64,000 nucleotides of DNA from Flavobacterium sp. I3-2 (GCF_013389595.1 NZ_CP058306.1:3162001-3226000), one strand, 5' to 3'. Counted from the stretch's first letter, positions 46,353 to 55,991 are shown. The notes: generated from the sequence alone by a model not told the origin. Program-made: numbers and translations.

Positions 46353-47201
46353 ATGAAAAAAATTCTTTTCCCAACAGATTTTTCACATACAGCTTCGAAT
46401 GCATTTATTTATGCTTTACATTTAGCTAAGAGTATTGATGCCGAAATTTTTGTTTTACATTCATACGAAATGCCTATTATATCTACGACAAGCGGTGGTC
46501 AACCTGAATTGATTCAAGGTGTTTATGAAAGTATTGAATTAAACAATTTTGAACGTTATAAAGAAGAAGGTCCTAAATTACGTGAAGTTGCTAAAGATTA
46601 TCAATTAGAAGATGTAAAACTTACATTCATTTTTGAAGAAGGTTTGCTTTTAGGAAATATGAAACGTATTATTAAAGAAGAAGCTATAGATTTCGTAGTA
46701 ATGGGAACCAACGGAAATCATTCGTTAGAAAAAAAATTACTTGGTTCTAATACCGTAAATGTCATTAATAGTATTGACATTCCAATTTTAAGCGTGCCTG
46801 GCAAAGCTAAGTTTAGAAGTTTATTCTCATTTGGTTTTGCAACTATGCTAAACGAAAGTGACAAAGCAGGAATTGACCAAATCATTAAAATAGCTACGAG
46901 ATTAGATGCTGAAGTAAAATTATTACATGTTTTACGTAAAGAAAACAGAGAAATTGTATCAATCGTAAAAAAATGGAAAGACTACTTTAACAACGATAAA
47001 GTAAAAATTTATACGGTTTTAAATCCGAATTTAGAACAAAGCGTTTTTTACTTCATTGATGAACATTTGATTGATGTAATGTGCATCGTAAAAAGACAAT
47101 TAAACTTCTTTGAACGCTTGTTTACTTCGAGTTTAAGTAAGCAATTATCCTATCATTCTGATGTTCCGGTATTGATTTTACCTCAACCAAAACAGATTTA
47201 A
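46353..47201 (+). CDS. Tandem-domain universal stress protein
   Basis: 282 residues containing two Usp domains. The first (1-145) starts KKILFPTDFSHTASNAF and has the ATP-type motif GTNGNHSLEKKLLGSNT followed by IPILSVPG. The second (about 155-280) is shorter and more divergent and lacks a clear G-x2-G-x9-G(S/T) motif, although it ends DVPVLILPQP. Such proteins bind ATP or other ligands under stress in the cytosol; the specific role is unknown. Single gene with a shared terminator to the LamG genes. Confidence 0.88.
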   Translation: MKKILFPTDFSHTASNAFIYALHLAKSIDAEIFVLHSYEMPIISTTSGGQPELIQGVYESIELNNFERYKEEGPKLREVAKDYQLEDVKLTFIFEEGLLLGNMKRIIKEEAIDFVVMGTNGNHSLEKKLLGSNTVNVINSIDIPILSVPGKAKFRSLFSFGFATMLNESDKAGIDQIIKIATRLDAEVKLLHVLRKENREIVSIVKKWKDYFNNDKVKIYTVLNPNLEQSVFYFIDEHLIDVMCIVKRQLNFFERLFTSSLSKQLSYHSDVPVLILPQPKQI

Positions 47202-47220
47202 AATTTTAAACATAAAACAA

Positions 47221-47259
47221 AATCCGAGAGTTTAATTAGCTTAAAACTCTCGGATTTTT
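47221..47259. terminator. Bidirectional terminator between Usp and LamG genes
   Basis: AATCCGAGAGTTT ... AAACTCTCGGATT, a long perfect stem with T tract on the plus side; also ends the convergent minus-strand genes. Confidence 0.85.
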
Positions 47260-47279
47260 AATATTCAAAAAAACTAAAA

Positions 47280-48056
47280 TTACATACAACAAGCAGGTAA
47301 ATTATATAACTGAGTTATTTCATTAACTGTCAAGATGCGATTGTAAATAATAACATCATCTAATAAACCTTCAAAATATTTACCCAAAAACAAATCACCT
47401 AAATCTTGTGAATTAGGTCCGCAAGGTCCTGAAGTAAATGTTGAGGTTTCAACCCCATTCAAGAACAATCTAAAATTTAACCCACTACTCGTAATTACTA
47501 AATGACGCCATTGCGGTTGATCTACTGGAATTGCATTAACTGGATTAGAATTCCAATTAATTGAAAATTTATCCATTCCAAAAGTTGGTTTTTTTAAGTC
47601 ATAAAGAGCCAATGACCATTGTCCATTTGTATTTGGACAATGAAAACCATCATCTCTTCCAATTAGTAATTCGAAATCAACTAAACTCGGATTTTCATTT
47701 TTATACCATAATGAAATTGAAAAATCTTGAGTTAAAAAACCATCCAAAAACGTTGCATTACTTCGAGTTAGAAAATCATTATTTCCTCTTATAAAATGGA
47801 AAGCGCAATTCGAATTTCCTGCTCTATCTTGATCAGAATAAGCAGAAGTTGGATTTGTTAAATGATAACCATTTCCTGACGAATCATTTAAAGAACCATT
47901 TCCAAAAGTGTAAGCCGCAACCACTCCATTTTGAAGGTTAGTTGGTAAGCATTTGGCTGCAGCAACTGGAGAATTATCATCTTTATTACAACTTACAATT
48001 ACCATCGTAGCAATTATAAAAGATAACAGTGTTAAAATTTTGAATATTTTTTTCAT
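47280..48056 (-). CDS. LamG-domain lipoprotein, third of three tandem copies
   Basis: 258 residues from the ATG at 48056, chosen by alignment with its two paralogues (an upstream ATG at 48080 overlaps the preceding stop context). A lipoprotein signal ends at the Cys in IVSC/NKDDNS, and the NKDD following the Cys resembles the lipoprotein export signal of Bacteroidota, predicting surface exposure. The mature part is a concanavalin-like LamG/jellyroll domain (ENPSLVDFELLIGRDDG, FSINWN, QPQWRHLVITSSGLNFRLFLNGVE, LGKYFEGLLDDVIIYNRIL) ending PACCM. LamG_3 domains usually bind sugars or proteins. Copies 2 and 3 differ mainly in the middle. Confidence 0.82.
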   Translation of the reverse strand: MKKIFKILTLLSFIIATMVIVSCNKDDNSPVAAAKCLPTNLQNGVVAAYTFGNGSLNDSSGNGYHLTNPTSAYSDQDRAGNSNCAFHFIRGNNDFLTRSNATFLDGFLTQDFSISLWYKNENPSLVDFELLIGRDDGFHCPNTNGQWSLALYDLKKPTFGMDKFSINWNSNPVNAIPVDQPQWRHLVITSSGLNFRLFLNGVETSTFTSGPCGPNSQDLGDLFLGKYFEGLLDDVIIYNRILTVNEITQLYNLPACCM

Positions 48057-48080
48057 AATAATCTTTTTTATTTGAGACAT

Positions 48081-48863
48081 TTACATACAACAAGTTGGTA
48101 AATTATACAATTGATTAATTTCCGTTTGACTTAGAATTCTATTATATATTACAACATCATCTAAAAAGCCATCGAAATCTTTTCCTAAAAATAAATCTCC
48201 AAAATTACCAGCATCAAAGTCATCTCCACCACAGCCAAAACCAGCCACTGAATTAGTTGAAACACCATCAACGAACAGTTGTAAATTTGTTCCTTGACAA
48301 GTAACTACAAGATGACGCCACTGAGAAACTGCATAAGAACCTACAGTTATTTCAGAAGCCCATAAAGAATGTTTATTAATTCCTATTACAGGTTTTCTCA
48401 AATCATATAAAGCAACTGACCATTGTCCAGAAGTATCAGGGCAATGCATTCCTGTATCTCTACCAATCAATAATTCAAAACCTCCATTAGTTTGAATATT
48501 TTCATTTTTATACCATAAAGAAATTGAAAAAGGTTGAGAATCAAAATTATTTAAAAAAACAGGATTTACATAAGTTAAAAATTCATTATTTGCATTTGTA
48601 AAATGAAATGCACAATTTGAATTTCCTGCTCTATCAGCTCCAGGAGAAGCTGTAGTAGTATTTGTTAAATGATAACCATTTCCTGACGAATCATTTAAAG
48701 AACCATTTCCAAAAGTATAAGCTGCAATCACTCCATTTTGAAGGTTAGTTGGTAAACAACTAGCTGCTGCAACTGGTGAATTATCATCTTTATTACAACT
48801 TACAATTACTATCGAAGCAATTATAATAGATGACAGTGTAAAAATTTTGAATAACTTTTTCAT
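48081..48863 (-). CDS. LamG-domain lipoprotein, second of three tandem copies
   Basis: 260 residues from ATG 48863, preferred over a GTG at 48893 because MKKLFKIFTLSS then aligns with both neighbours. Lipoprotein signal with IVSC/NKDDNSP, then a tail shared with copy 1 through residue 80 (CLPTNLQNGVIAAYTFGNGS, DSSGNGYHLTNTTTASPGAD), a LamG fold with WRHLVVTCQGTNLQLFVDGV, and the C-terminus PTCCM. Spacing to copy 1 is 22 nt and to copy 3 24 nt, so one operon is likely. Surface lipoprotein of unknown ligand. Confidence 0.82.
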   Translation of the reverse strand: MKKLFKIFTLSSIIIASIVIVSCNKDDNSPVAAASCLPTNLQNGVIAAYTFGNGSLNDSSGNGYHLTNTTTASPGADRAGNSNCAFHFTNANNEFLTYVNPVFLNNFDSQPFSISLWYKNENIQTNGGFELLIGRDTGMHCPDTSGQWSVALYDLRKPVIGINKHSLWASEITVGSYAVSQWRHLVVTCQGTNLQLFVDGVSTNSVAGFGCGGDDFDAGNFGDLFLGKDFDGFLDDVVIYNRILSQTEINQLYNLPTCCM

Positions 48864-48885
48864 AATAATATTTTTATTTATGAAA

Positions 48886-49656
48886 TTACACACAACATGC
48901 AGGTAAATTATATAATTGCGTAATTTCTGTTTGACTTAAATTTCGATTGTATATAACAATATCATCTAAAAAACCATCATATTTTTTTCCTAAAAACAAA
49001 TCGCCAATATTTCCAGGGATTCCATTAAAATTAAATATAGCAGGTAGCTTTAAATACTGGATATTAAAAACTCCATCAATATAAATTTGCAAGAAACTTC
49101 CATCAAAAACAAGTCCTAAATGTCTCCATTGAGGTGTTGTATATTGGTCCTGAGGATTACCTATTGCCCAAGCATAATTTCCGTCAATCGAAAAAACAGG
49201 TCTTCTAACATCATGTAATCCAACATAAAATTGTCCAATTGGCGTGTTAGTATTTTTTCCCATTAATATTTCAAATTTATTCGGATCTAAACTTTCATTT
49301 TTGTACCATAATGAAATTGAGAAAGGTTGACTTTGAATATTATCTAAAAAAGTAGCATTTGAGTAAATTAAAAATTCATTATTTGCTTCAGTAAAATGGA
49401 ACGCACAATTTGAATTTCCTGCTCTATCAGCTCCAGGAGAAGCTGTAGTAGTATTTGTTAAATGATAACCATTTCCTGACGAATCATTTAAAGAACCATT
49501 TCCAAAAGTATAAGCTGCAATCACTCCATTTTGAAGATTAGTTGGTAAACAACTAGCTGCTGCAACTGGTGAATTATCATCTTTATTACAACTTACAATT
49601 ACTATTGTAGCAATTGCAAATGATGACAGTTTTAAAATTTTGAATAACTTTTTCAT
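48886..49656 (-). CDS. LamG-domain lipoprotein, first of three tandem copies
   Basis: 256 residues; start MKKLFKILKLSS. Lipobox IVSC/NKDDNS, with the same export-type motif as the other two. The first 80 residues are almost identical to copy 2, while the LamG middle part is distinct (ESLDPNKFEILMGKN, QYTTPQWRHLGLVFDGSFLQ), and it ends PACCV. First gene of the three-gene minus-strand series, whose upstream region is shared with a divergent ABC operon. The set arose by tandem duplication with gene conversion of the 5' halves. Confidence 0.82.
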   Translation of the reverse strand: MKKLFKILKLSSFAIATIVIVSCNKDDNSPVAAASCLPTNLQNGVIAAYTFGNGSLNDSSGNGYHLTNTTTASPGADRAGNSNCAFHFTEANNEFLIYSNATFLDNIQSQPFSISLWYKNESLDPNKFEILMGKNTNTPIGQFYVGLHDVRRPVFSIDGNYAWAIGNPQDQYTTPQWRHLGLVFDGSFLQIYIDGVFNIQYLKLPAIFNFNGIPGNIGDLFLGKKYDGFLDDIVIYNRNLSQTEITQLYNLPACCV

Positions 49657-49819
49657 AATTAAGTGGTTTTTGAATTAATTTATATAATCATTTCATAATC
49701 AGTAAATTTACATATGTTAAATTTATCAAAAAGAATGCCAACAAATGTTAAATAAACATTCACCTATTTAAATTAATACCAACCAACGAATAAAAACGTT
49801 ATTTTTATCACAAAAAAAT

Positions 49820-50728
49820 ATGAATGAATTTCTGATTCAAACAAAAAATCTAAATTTTCAGTTTAATAAAAAACGAAAAATATTAGAAAACCTATCTCTA
49901 AATATTCCAAAAGGAAGTATTTATGGATTTTTAGGTCCGAATGGCGCCGGAAAATCTACAACCATGCGTTTAATAACGGGTTTGATTAACGAACAAAATA
50001 CAGCATCTATTTATTTATTTGGTCAACCCTTACAAAAACAACTTCCTGAAGTCTTTAAAAAAATTGGAAGTATTATTGAAACTCCTACGCTTTACTTACA
50101 TTTAAGCGGATATAATAATTTAAAATTAATTGCTACAATTCAGAATGTATCTGAAAGTAAAATTCAAGAAATGTTGGAATTAGTCGGATTAGCAAAATTC
50201 CAAAAACAAAAAGCCAAACAATATTCGTTAGGAATGAAACAGCGTTTAGCTATTGGAATGGCACTTTTAAATGACCCTGAATTATTGATTTTAGATGAAC
50301 CTGTAAACGGTTTAGACCCGCAAGGAATCGTTGAAATTCGCGAATTAATCAAACGCATAAACAAAGAAAAAGGAATTACCATTTTGATTTCAAGTCATTT
50401 ATTAAACGAAATTGAAAAAACGTGCACGCATTTGGCTATCATCAATCAAGGAAAATTGATGTTTGAAGGTTCAATGGCTGATTTAAGTCTTAAAAATAAA
50501 AACGTTACGGTTGAGGTTTTGTTGGATGAGGTTTCTAAATATGAATCGAAATTAGAAAAATTTGAAGTTTTGAAAATAGATTCAAAAAGATTACAATTTA
50601 CATTACAACATGAGAATGAAATTCCGGAATTGATTCAAAATTTAGTTCAAAATGACTTTCAGATTTTTGAAGTAACTAAACGTGGCGGACTTGAAGATTG
50701 GTTTATGAATTTAACAGAAAACAACTAA
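49820..50728 (+). CDS. ABC transporter ATP-binding protein (BcrA/lantibiotic-exporter type)
   Basis: 302 residues. Walker A GPNGAGKSTTMRL, signature YSLGMKQRLAIGMALL, Walker B LLILDEPVNGLDPQG and the switch His in SSHLLNEIE. The C-terminal 75 residues (NKNVTVEVLLDEVSKYESK..) are an accessory domain common in BcrA-type exporters of peptides or antibiotics. It overlaps the next gene by one base (TAATG), so it drives that permease. Together they would export or act on an envelope substrate. Confidence 0.92.
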   Translation: MNEFLIQTKNLNFQFNKKRKILENLSLNIPKGSIYGFLGPNGAGKSTTMRLITGLINEQNTASIYLFGQPLQKQLPEVFKKIGSIIETPTLYLHLSGYNNLKLIATIQNVSESKIQEMLELVGLAKFQKQKAKQYSLGMKQRLAIGMALLNDPELLILDEPVNGLDPQGIVEIRELIKRINKEKGITILISSHLLNEIEKTCTHLAIINQGKLMFEGSMADLSLKNKNVTVEVLLDEVSKYESKLEKFEVLKIDSKRLQFTLQHENEIPELIQNLVQNDFQIFEVTKRGGLEDWFMNLTENN

Positions 50729-52929
50729 TGGCATCTAATTTATCGTATTTTATAAAAGCTTTTAAAACCGAAGGCATCAAACTAAAAGGAACTTATATAA
50801 CTTATACAGCGATTGTTTTGGCAGCAATTGTTCCATTTATATTTTTAACATTTACACTAATTAATGGTGATTACAATGAATCTTTAACGGCTCCGGAAAA
50901 TTATTTCAAAAGCAATTTCAACATTTTAAAAAAATCTTTTGAATTTTTTAGTGCAATAATTGTAATTATTTCTGCAAGTCGAATTTCACAAATAGAGTTT
51001 AAAAATAATACTTGGCAACTTTTAGAAACCCAACCTTTAAATAAATTCGCCATTTACTTTGCGAAATTTCTCAAACTACTAATTATTAACGCAATTTCTA
51101 TATTTTGCTTTTTAATTTCTGTTGCTTTTATAGCTGCCGTTTTATATTTTTTGCAACCAAATAAAACACTAGCATTTTATTCGATTGGTTATGACGAAAT
51201 TCAAACTTGCATTCGTTTATGGTTTGGTTTGTTCTTTCTGACTGCTTTGATTTATTCGTTTAGCATACGATTTTCGAATTTTATTTTATCAATTGTATTA
51301 GGATTTTTACTTTTGGTTTCGTCAGGAATATTAGCTGGTTTAAACTTAACCCCAAAATGGTATCCACTAAAACTGGTTAAAAATGCGCTGTTTTATTCAA
51401 GTGATTTGGGTTATTATTTCACCTATTCCGAAGGATTAAGTATTGCTTTAGGACTTTTATTTTTATTTGTTGGATTTAGAAGATATGCGTTTAGAACTTT
51501 CAAAGCTTCCTTTTTTAAAGATTTTAAAACTATTGCATTTAGTACAACAACATTTGTCGTTTTATTTGGATTGATTTGCTGGATTTTAAAACCAAATCAA
51601 ATGATGCAATCCAATACAACTGAAATTTCGGGAACCATTCAAAGTACGGATAAAATTAAAGAAGCTTATTTGCTGGATTTATTAACTAATGATACTTTAT
51701 ATACGATTCCAATAAATTCGGATTCGTTTAAGTTACAAATCAATGAGGATTTAAATCTTGCGAAGTACAATTTGAAATTTGACAACGGTATTTCGACCAA
51801 TTTAGTTTTTGGAAAAAACGACAAGTTGCATTTAGATTTGAATCATGAAGGTTCAGAGTTTACCGCTAAAATTACAGGTACAAGATTAGCAGAAAATAAC
51901 TTATCTGATATTGAAAACATCAGTTCAAATTCATCGTATTATATCGACAAAGATTTTTACAACAATGAACCTAAAAAGATTTCAGAATCAATTCTTGATG
52001 AATATGAGAGCGAATTAAAAAATCTTGCCAATTCATATACCAGCGATAATTACATCATTCGCGATGATTATAAAGAGATTCAAGAAAAACAAATCGTGGC
52101 TTATTTTTATAATTTGTGGAATGACTTTGAAAAGAAAGCGATATTACAGAATCCGAATTTTAAGAATGAAGATTTTGAAGCTTTTAAAGTTTTACATCAT
52201 AAAATTAAGTTTAACGACGAACAAATGCTTTTTGACAGAAGTTATCGTGCATTAGTTATAAATAATTTAATTAAAGATGATACTTCAGATTTAGATGAAA
52301 ACACCAAAATATTCAATGCGATTTTAAAATTACCAAACGATTCATTTAAAGAAAAACTTTTGACTATTAATTTAGTTTCAATGATTAAAAATAGTAAAAA
52401 CGCTGACGAAGCTATTACAACTTTTAATACATATCAAACGGGTTTAACCAAAACAGAAAACATAAATTACCTAAATAAACTTTTAAATAACACCAAACGT
52501 TTGTCAGACAATGCCATTGCGCCAAACTTTGAAGCTTTTGATTTAGAAGGTAAAACGATACGTTTAAGCGATTACAAAGGTAAATATGTTATTATTGATG
52601 TTTGGGCAACTTGGTGCGGACCTTGTAAATATGTTTCGCCAAGTTTTGAAAAAGCTGCGAATCAAAATGTAAAGAATACAGATTTAGTTTTTATAGCCTT
52701 AAGTGTGGACCAAAACAAAACTTCTTGGTTGGCTCAGGCAAAAAGTAAATCTAAAACAGTAAAACAATTGATTATAAAAGATAACAAACAATTTGAAAAA
52801 GATTATACCATAGAATCTATTCCGAGATTTATTTTTATTGATAAAGAAGGAAATTTCATCAAAGCAAAAATGCCTTATCCAAATGATGATACGTTTGATT
52901 TGATTTTAGAAAACACTTTTAAAAAGTAA
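50728..52929 (+). CDS. ABC-2-type permease fused to a TlpA-like thioredoxin domain
   Basis: 733 residues from the ATG overlapping the previous stop. Residues about 15-290 contain six to seven membrane helices in the order of ABC-2 permeases (ITYTAIVLAAIVPFIFLTFT, FEFFSAIIVIISASRI, LLIINAISIFCFLISVAFIA, FGLFFLTALIYSFS and so on). Residues about 300-400 look like DUF4369 (SGTIQSTDKIKEAYLLDLLT). Then a helical linker, and from about 600 a TlpA/ResA domain: APNFEAFDLEGKTIRLSDY, then WATWCGPCK with Cys630-Gly-Pro-Cys633, and ESIPRFIFIDKEG holding the cis-Pro. The thioredoxin part should lie in the periplasm. Such a fusion is unusual; it suggests substrate reduction coupled to transport, which is inference. 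Confidence 0.85.
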   Translation: MASNLSYFIKAFKTEGIKLKGTYITYTAIVLAAIVPFIFLTFTLINGDYNESLTAPENYFKSNFNILKKSFEFFSAIIVIISASRISQIEFKNNTWQLLETQPLNKFAIYFAKFLKLLIINAISIFCFLISVAFIAAVLYFLQPNKTLAFYSIGYDEIQTCIRLWFGLFFLTALIYSFSIRFSNFILSIVLGFLLLVSSGILAGLNLTPKWYPLKLVKNALFYSSDLGYYFTYSEGLSIALGLLFLFVGFRRYAFRTFKASFFKDFKTIAFSTTTFVVLFGLICWILKPNQMMQSNTTEISGTIQSTDKIKEAYLLDLLTNDTLYTIPINSDSFKLQINEDLNLAKYNLKFDNGISTNLVFGKNDKLHLDLNHEGSEFTAKITGTRLAENNLSDIENISSNSSYYIDKDFYNNEPKKISESILDEYESELKNLANSYTSDNYIIRDDYKEIQEKQIVAYFYNLWNDFEKKAILQNPNFKNEDFEAFKVLHHKIKFNDEQMLFDRSYRALVINNLIKDDTSDLDENTKIFNAILKLPNDSFKEKLLTINLVSMIKNSKNADEAITTFNTYQTGLTKTENINYLNKLLNNTKRLSDNAIAPNFEAFDLEGKTIRLSDYKGKYVIIDVWATWCGPCKYVSPSFEKAANQNVKNTDLVFIALSVDQNKTSWLAQAKSKSKTVKQLIIKDNKQFEKDYTIESIPRFIFIDKEGNFIKAKMPYPNDDTFDLILENTFKK

Positions 52930-52949
52930 TATATTTTAAAAAACTGTAG

Positions 52950-53834
52950 ATGAAAAAAATATTTATAGCCTTATTACTATTTACTTGCGTTTGTCAAGCA
53001 CAAGAAAATAAAATTTTAGAAAGACTCCGAATTATTGAAAACGGAACTAAAACTTGGTACGATTTAGATGGTTATGTAATTACAAAAGAAACATTTAAGT
53101 ATGATTTCAATGAACAAGGTTTAAAAAAATTGTTCAAAAAACTTGATATACAAAATGAATCTAAATCTAAATTAGAATCGATTCGTTTAAATAATCTTTT
53201 TGTTTCAAAATCAAAAAAAATTACGGAGCATTTAATTCAGAACGAATCGTATTACATTCTTGAAAATCCTAATAAATCGATAACAGTTATTTGGTTTGCT
53301 AAGTTTGGTACTTTAGATTTAGAGATGGAAAAAGAATTGGTAAACATAATTATTGAAGATAAAATTCCGAATGAAAATTATTCGTCAATGAATACTGAAA
53401 TTATTGATTTTGGAGGTCGAAAAATTAAATTAGGTGGTAGTTGTACTTGGCAAAATATCAACTCGATACAATGTCCTTATTATGGACAAATGAATTGGTC
53501 TGTTCATAAAACCTTAGAAAGTGCGCAAAACTCAATTGACAATCAGCTTGCTTTTACTTTAACTAATAAAGGTGGAAAAATTGTTTCTGAAGAAATGGTA
53601 GATGTCGTTTTCGAAAATGTTGAAACTAAAGCCAAAAAAGTGATTTACGATTTTACTGGTGTAAAAAATATGCTTGCAGGAATGTCGGGCGGAAAAACGC
53701 TTACGATTTATTATGTTGCTGAAGAAGTTCGCGGAAATTATATGAGTTGTGTGATGAGTTTTTGGAATAACGATGTCATAAATCCAGAAACAAATTTACC
53801 CCTATTGCTTGAAGAAGTTATGAAATTGAAATAA
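52950..53834 (+). CDS. Exported protein of unknown function in the permease-thioredoxin operon
   Basis: 294 residues. Signal peptide (IFIALLLFTCVCQAQ/EN) followed by a soluble domain with no named family. Mature-region cysteines are at CTWQ, QCPYYG and SCVMS, a plausible substrate pattern for the neighbouring thioredoxin domain. It starts 20 nt after the permease gene. It is probably periplasmic. Confidence 0.65.
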   Translation: MKKIFIALLLFTCVCQAQENKILERLRIIENGTKTWYDLDGYVITKETFKYDFNEQGLKKLFKKLDIQNESKSKLESIRLNNLFVSKSKKITEHLIQNESYYILENPNKSITVIWFAKFGTLDLEMEKELVNIIIEDKIPNENYSSMNTEIIDFGGRKIKLGGSCTWQNINSIQCPYYGQMNWSVHKTLESAQNSIDNQLAFTLTNKGGKIVSEEMVDVVFENVETKAKKVIYDFTGVKNMLAGMSGGKTLTIYYVAEEVRGNYMSCVMSFWNNDVINPETNLPLLLEEVMKLK

Positions 53835-53854
53835 TTTTTAAACCAACCACAATT

Positions 53855-54997
53855 ATGAAAAATTTCAAATACTTTGCTAAAATTGGATTATGTTTGAATC
53901 TACTTTTTGTTTTGTTCAGTTGCAATGATTTTACAAATCAAGTTGGAAATGTTGTAAATAAAGAAAAATCAGAATATTATCATTACGGAACTTATGATAA
54001 AAATAAGGTTTTTTATTTTAGTAATCTCTTTGTTGGAGACACACCAAAAGAATTAGAAAATGTAGATAAAGAAACTTTCGAAATAATCTCAAAATATTGG
54101 GCGAAAGATAAAAATACATTTTACTACAAAAACTTTCCAATTTCAAATGTTGATTACGAAACTTTTACGGTAGAATCAATTAAACTTGAAAAATTAAATC
54201 ATCAAGATGAAAACAAATTAACAACTTTACTCAAAGACAAAAACAATGTATATCTGATTAAAGACATTCCCAAAAGTGGTAAATTAGAACTTCAAATAAT
54301 TGAAAATGCGGACCCTTTAACTTATCAAATAATTAGTAAAGAATACGCAAATTGGGCAAAAGATAAAAATCATATATTTTTAAATGATAAAAAATTCGAT
54401 GCTGATTTAAGTAGCTTTGAAATGCTAAATACAAGTTTTTCGAAAGACAAAAACAAACTTTATTTTCTAGAAAACAATTGGATAACATCAGAAAACGTAA
54501 ATACAGATGAACTTAAGGTGCTTAATTTGTATTATATTCGAACCAATTCAAACGTTTATTTTTTTAAAAATAAAGAAATACAAAAAATCGATTTAAAAGA
54601 CGAAAAATCCGTTAAAGTATTTAATTCGAATGCTTTATTATTGAAAGCAGATGACAAACTTTTCATAAATGGAAATCAATTTACACTTGAAGGTTTGGAT
54701 TATTCTAAATTTGAACACATTAACAATCAATACTTTACTGATGGAAAAACAATTTTTTATTCTGATTTCAACTCAGATAATTTAATTAAAACTACAGCAG
54801 ATGTTGCTTCTTTTTCGACAATCGAAAATTCTAATTTTGGTAAAGACAACAAACATGTTTATTATAGAGATAAAATTGTTGATGAAGCCAATCCAAAATC
54901 ATTTAGATATGACGAAAAAACAAAAAATCCATACGATGAAAAGGCAACATTTATATACGATGACAAAACTAATAACTACATCAAACAGCAAAAATAA
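53855..54997 (+). CDS. DKNYY-type repeat lipoprotein
   Basis: 380 residues. A lipoprotein signal ends at Cys23 (LLFVLFSC/NDF). The body is made of repeats beginning with DKN and aromatic residues: YDKNKVFYF, KDKNTFYYKNF, KDKNNVYLIKD, KDKNHIFLNDK, KDKNKLYFLE, ending with GKDNKHVYYRDKI. These are the DKNYY domain of unknown function, which often occurs as tandem repeats in envelope proteins. It begins 20 nt after the previous gene, so it belongs to the same operon. Confidence 0.82.
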   Translation: MKNFKYFAKIGLCLNLLFVLFSCNDFTNQVGNVVNKEKSEYYHYGTYDKNKVFYFSNLFVGDTPKELENVDKETFEIISKYWAKDKNTFYYKNFPISNVDYETFTVESIKLEKLNHQDENKLTTLLKDKNNVYLIKDIPKSGKLELQIIENADPLTYQIISKEYANWAKDKNHIFLNDKKFDADLSSFEMLNTSFSKDKNKLYFLENNWITSENVNTDELKVLNLYYIRTNSNVYFFKNKEIQKIDLKDEKSVKVFNSNALLLKADDKLFINGNQFTLEGLDYSKFEHINNQYFTDGKTIFYSDFNSDNLIKTTADVASFSTIENSNFGKDNKHVYYRDKIVDEANPKSFRYDEKTKNPYDEKATFIYDDKTNNYIKQQK

Positions 54998-55088
54998 TTT
55001 ACAAAAAAATGCTAAGATTAAAGAATATTAGTATTGTATATCAAGTACTTATATTTTTTTTATTATATTTAATTATAAAAAATATACA

Positions 55089-55595
55089 ATGAAATCAAAT
55101 CTTACTGTAATCATTTTGCTGTTACTATTCAGTTTAGCTGCTTGCTCTAATAAAGCTGAATTTGCTTATAACGAAAAAGTAGCTCATGATTTTTATTCTT
55201 GTAAAGAACGACTAGATGAAAGTTTTGAAAAATTTACAAATGGTGCATTCGATTCAAACGCAGACGATACATTTTCTCACGAAATTAAAATCAAACAAGT
55301 AAAAGGAATAGCTTCATATTGTAAAGAAACCAAAGATTTTATCGAAGTAAATTTTGAACCTACAGAAAATTCAGCTTCTTTTCATAAAGAAATTTTAAAT
55401 TATTTTAATGTCATTGAGACTGAATATGCAACTTTATTAGAAAAGTACGTAGTTGAGCAAGATAGTGTTGCAAGAACAAAAATTAAAAATCAATTAAATA
55501 ATAAGAAACGTGAATTAGAAGTTTTAGAAGATAAATGTTTAGAAAAACAAATTGAATTCTTAAACAAAGCTGGAATAAAAATCAATGCTTCATGA
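55089..55595 (+). CDS. Small lipoprotein of unknown function
   Basis: 168 residues, lipobox ending at Cys19 (LLFSLAAC/SNK). The mature part is helical and charged, with an elongated region (YATLLEKYVVEQDSVARTKIKNQLNNKKRELEV split by alpha-helical heptads) suggesting a coiled coil, and two cysteines that could pair (SCKER, YCKET). No family recognised. Last gene of the 49.8-55.6 kb plus-strand series; the distance of 92 nt from the DKNYY gene leaves co-transcription open. Confidence 0.65.
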   Translation: MKSNLTVIILLLLFSLAACSNKAEFAYNEKVAHDFYSCKERLDESFEKFTNGAFDSNADDTFSHEIKIKQVKGIASYCKETKDFIEVNFEPTENSASFHKEILNYFNVIETEYATLLEKYVVEQDSVARTKIKNQLNNKKRELEVLEDKCLEKQIEFLNKAGIKINAS

Positions 55596-55689
55596 AATTA
55601 AAAAAAGTAATTATATAGAAAAGAAGTTTCTATCCCTTTTTTCTCAAAAATTAAGCCTTTTGAAAATAATAGAAAAAACGTTAATTCAA

Positions 55690-55797
55690 GACTTTCGGTT
55701 TGGATTTATTGATGTCAACGGAAAAGAAATAGTACCAGTAAAATAGTATGAATTAGAAGAAGTTATTGAAGCATTAAAAAATACTTATAAAGAATGA
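55690..55797 (+). pseudogene. Remnant of a WG-repeat protein
   Basis: Reads FGFIDVNGKEIVPVK, one WG/KWG repeat, followed by an in-frame TAG and YELEEVIEALKNTYKE. No upstream repeats are open. The fragment overlaps the next pseudogene by 4 nt (ATGA). Confidence 0.5.
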
Positions 55798-55991
55798 AAA
55801 AATTAATCAAAATCATTGTATCAGAAAATTCATTTAGAGATGAATAACCTGATAAAATAATTGGTTCAAATATTAGCGTTATCAATGTTTTACGTGAAGA
55901 AGGCACAGAAATTGACCCAATTCACGACGATGCGATGTTGAGCTATTATGTTGATTTTTATTTAGTGCAATATAACAATGGAAATTTGTAA
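55794..55991 (+). pseudogene. Remnant of a DUF4375/DMP19-like protein
   Basis: A single frame with an internal TAA at codon 18 reads SVINVLREEGTEIDPIHDD, then AMLSYYVDFYLVQYNNGN, a phrase typical of the DUF4375 domain in Bacteroidota; it stops at TAA 55991 before the rest of the domain. It is both mutated and truncated. Confidence 0.5.
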
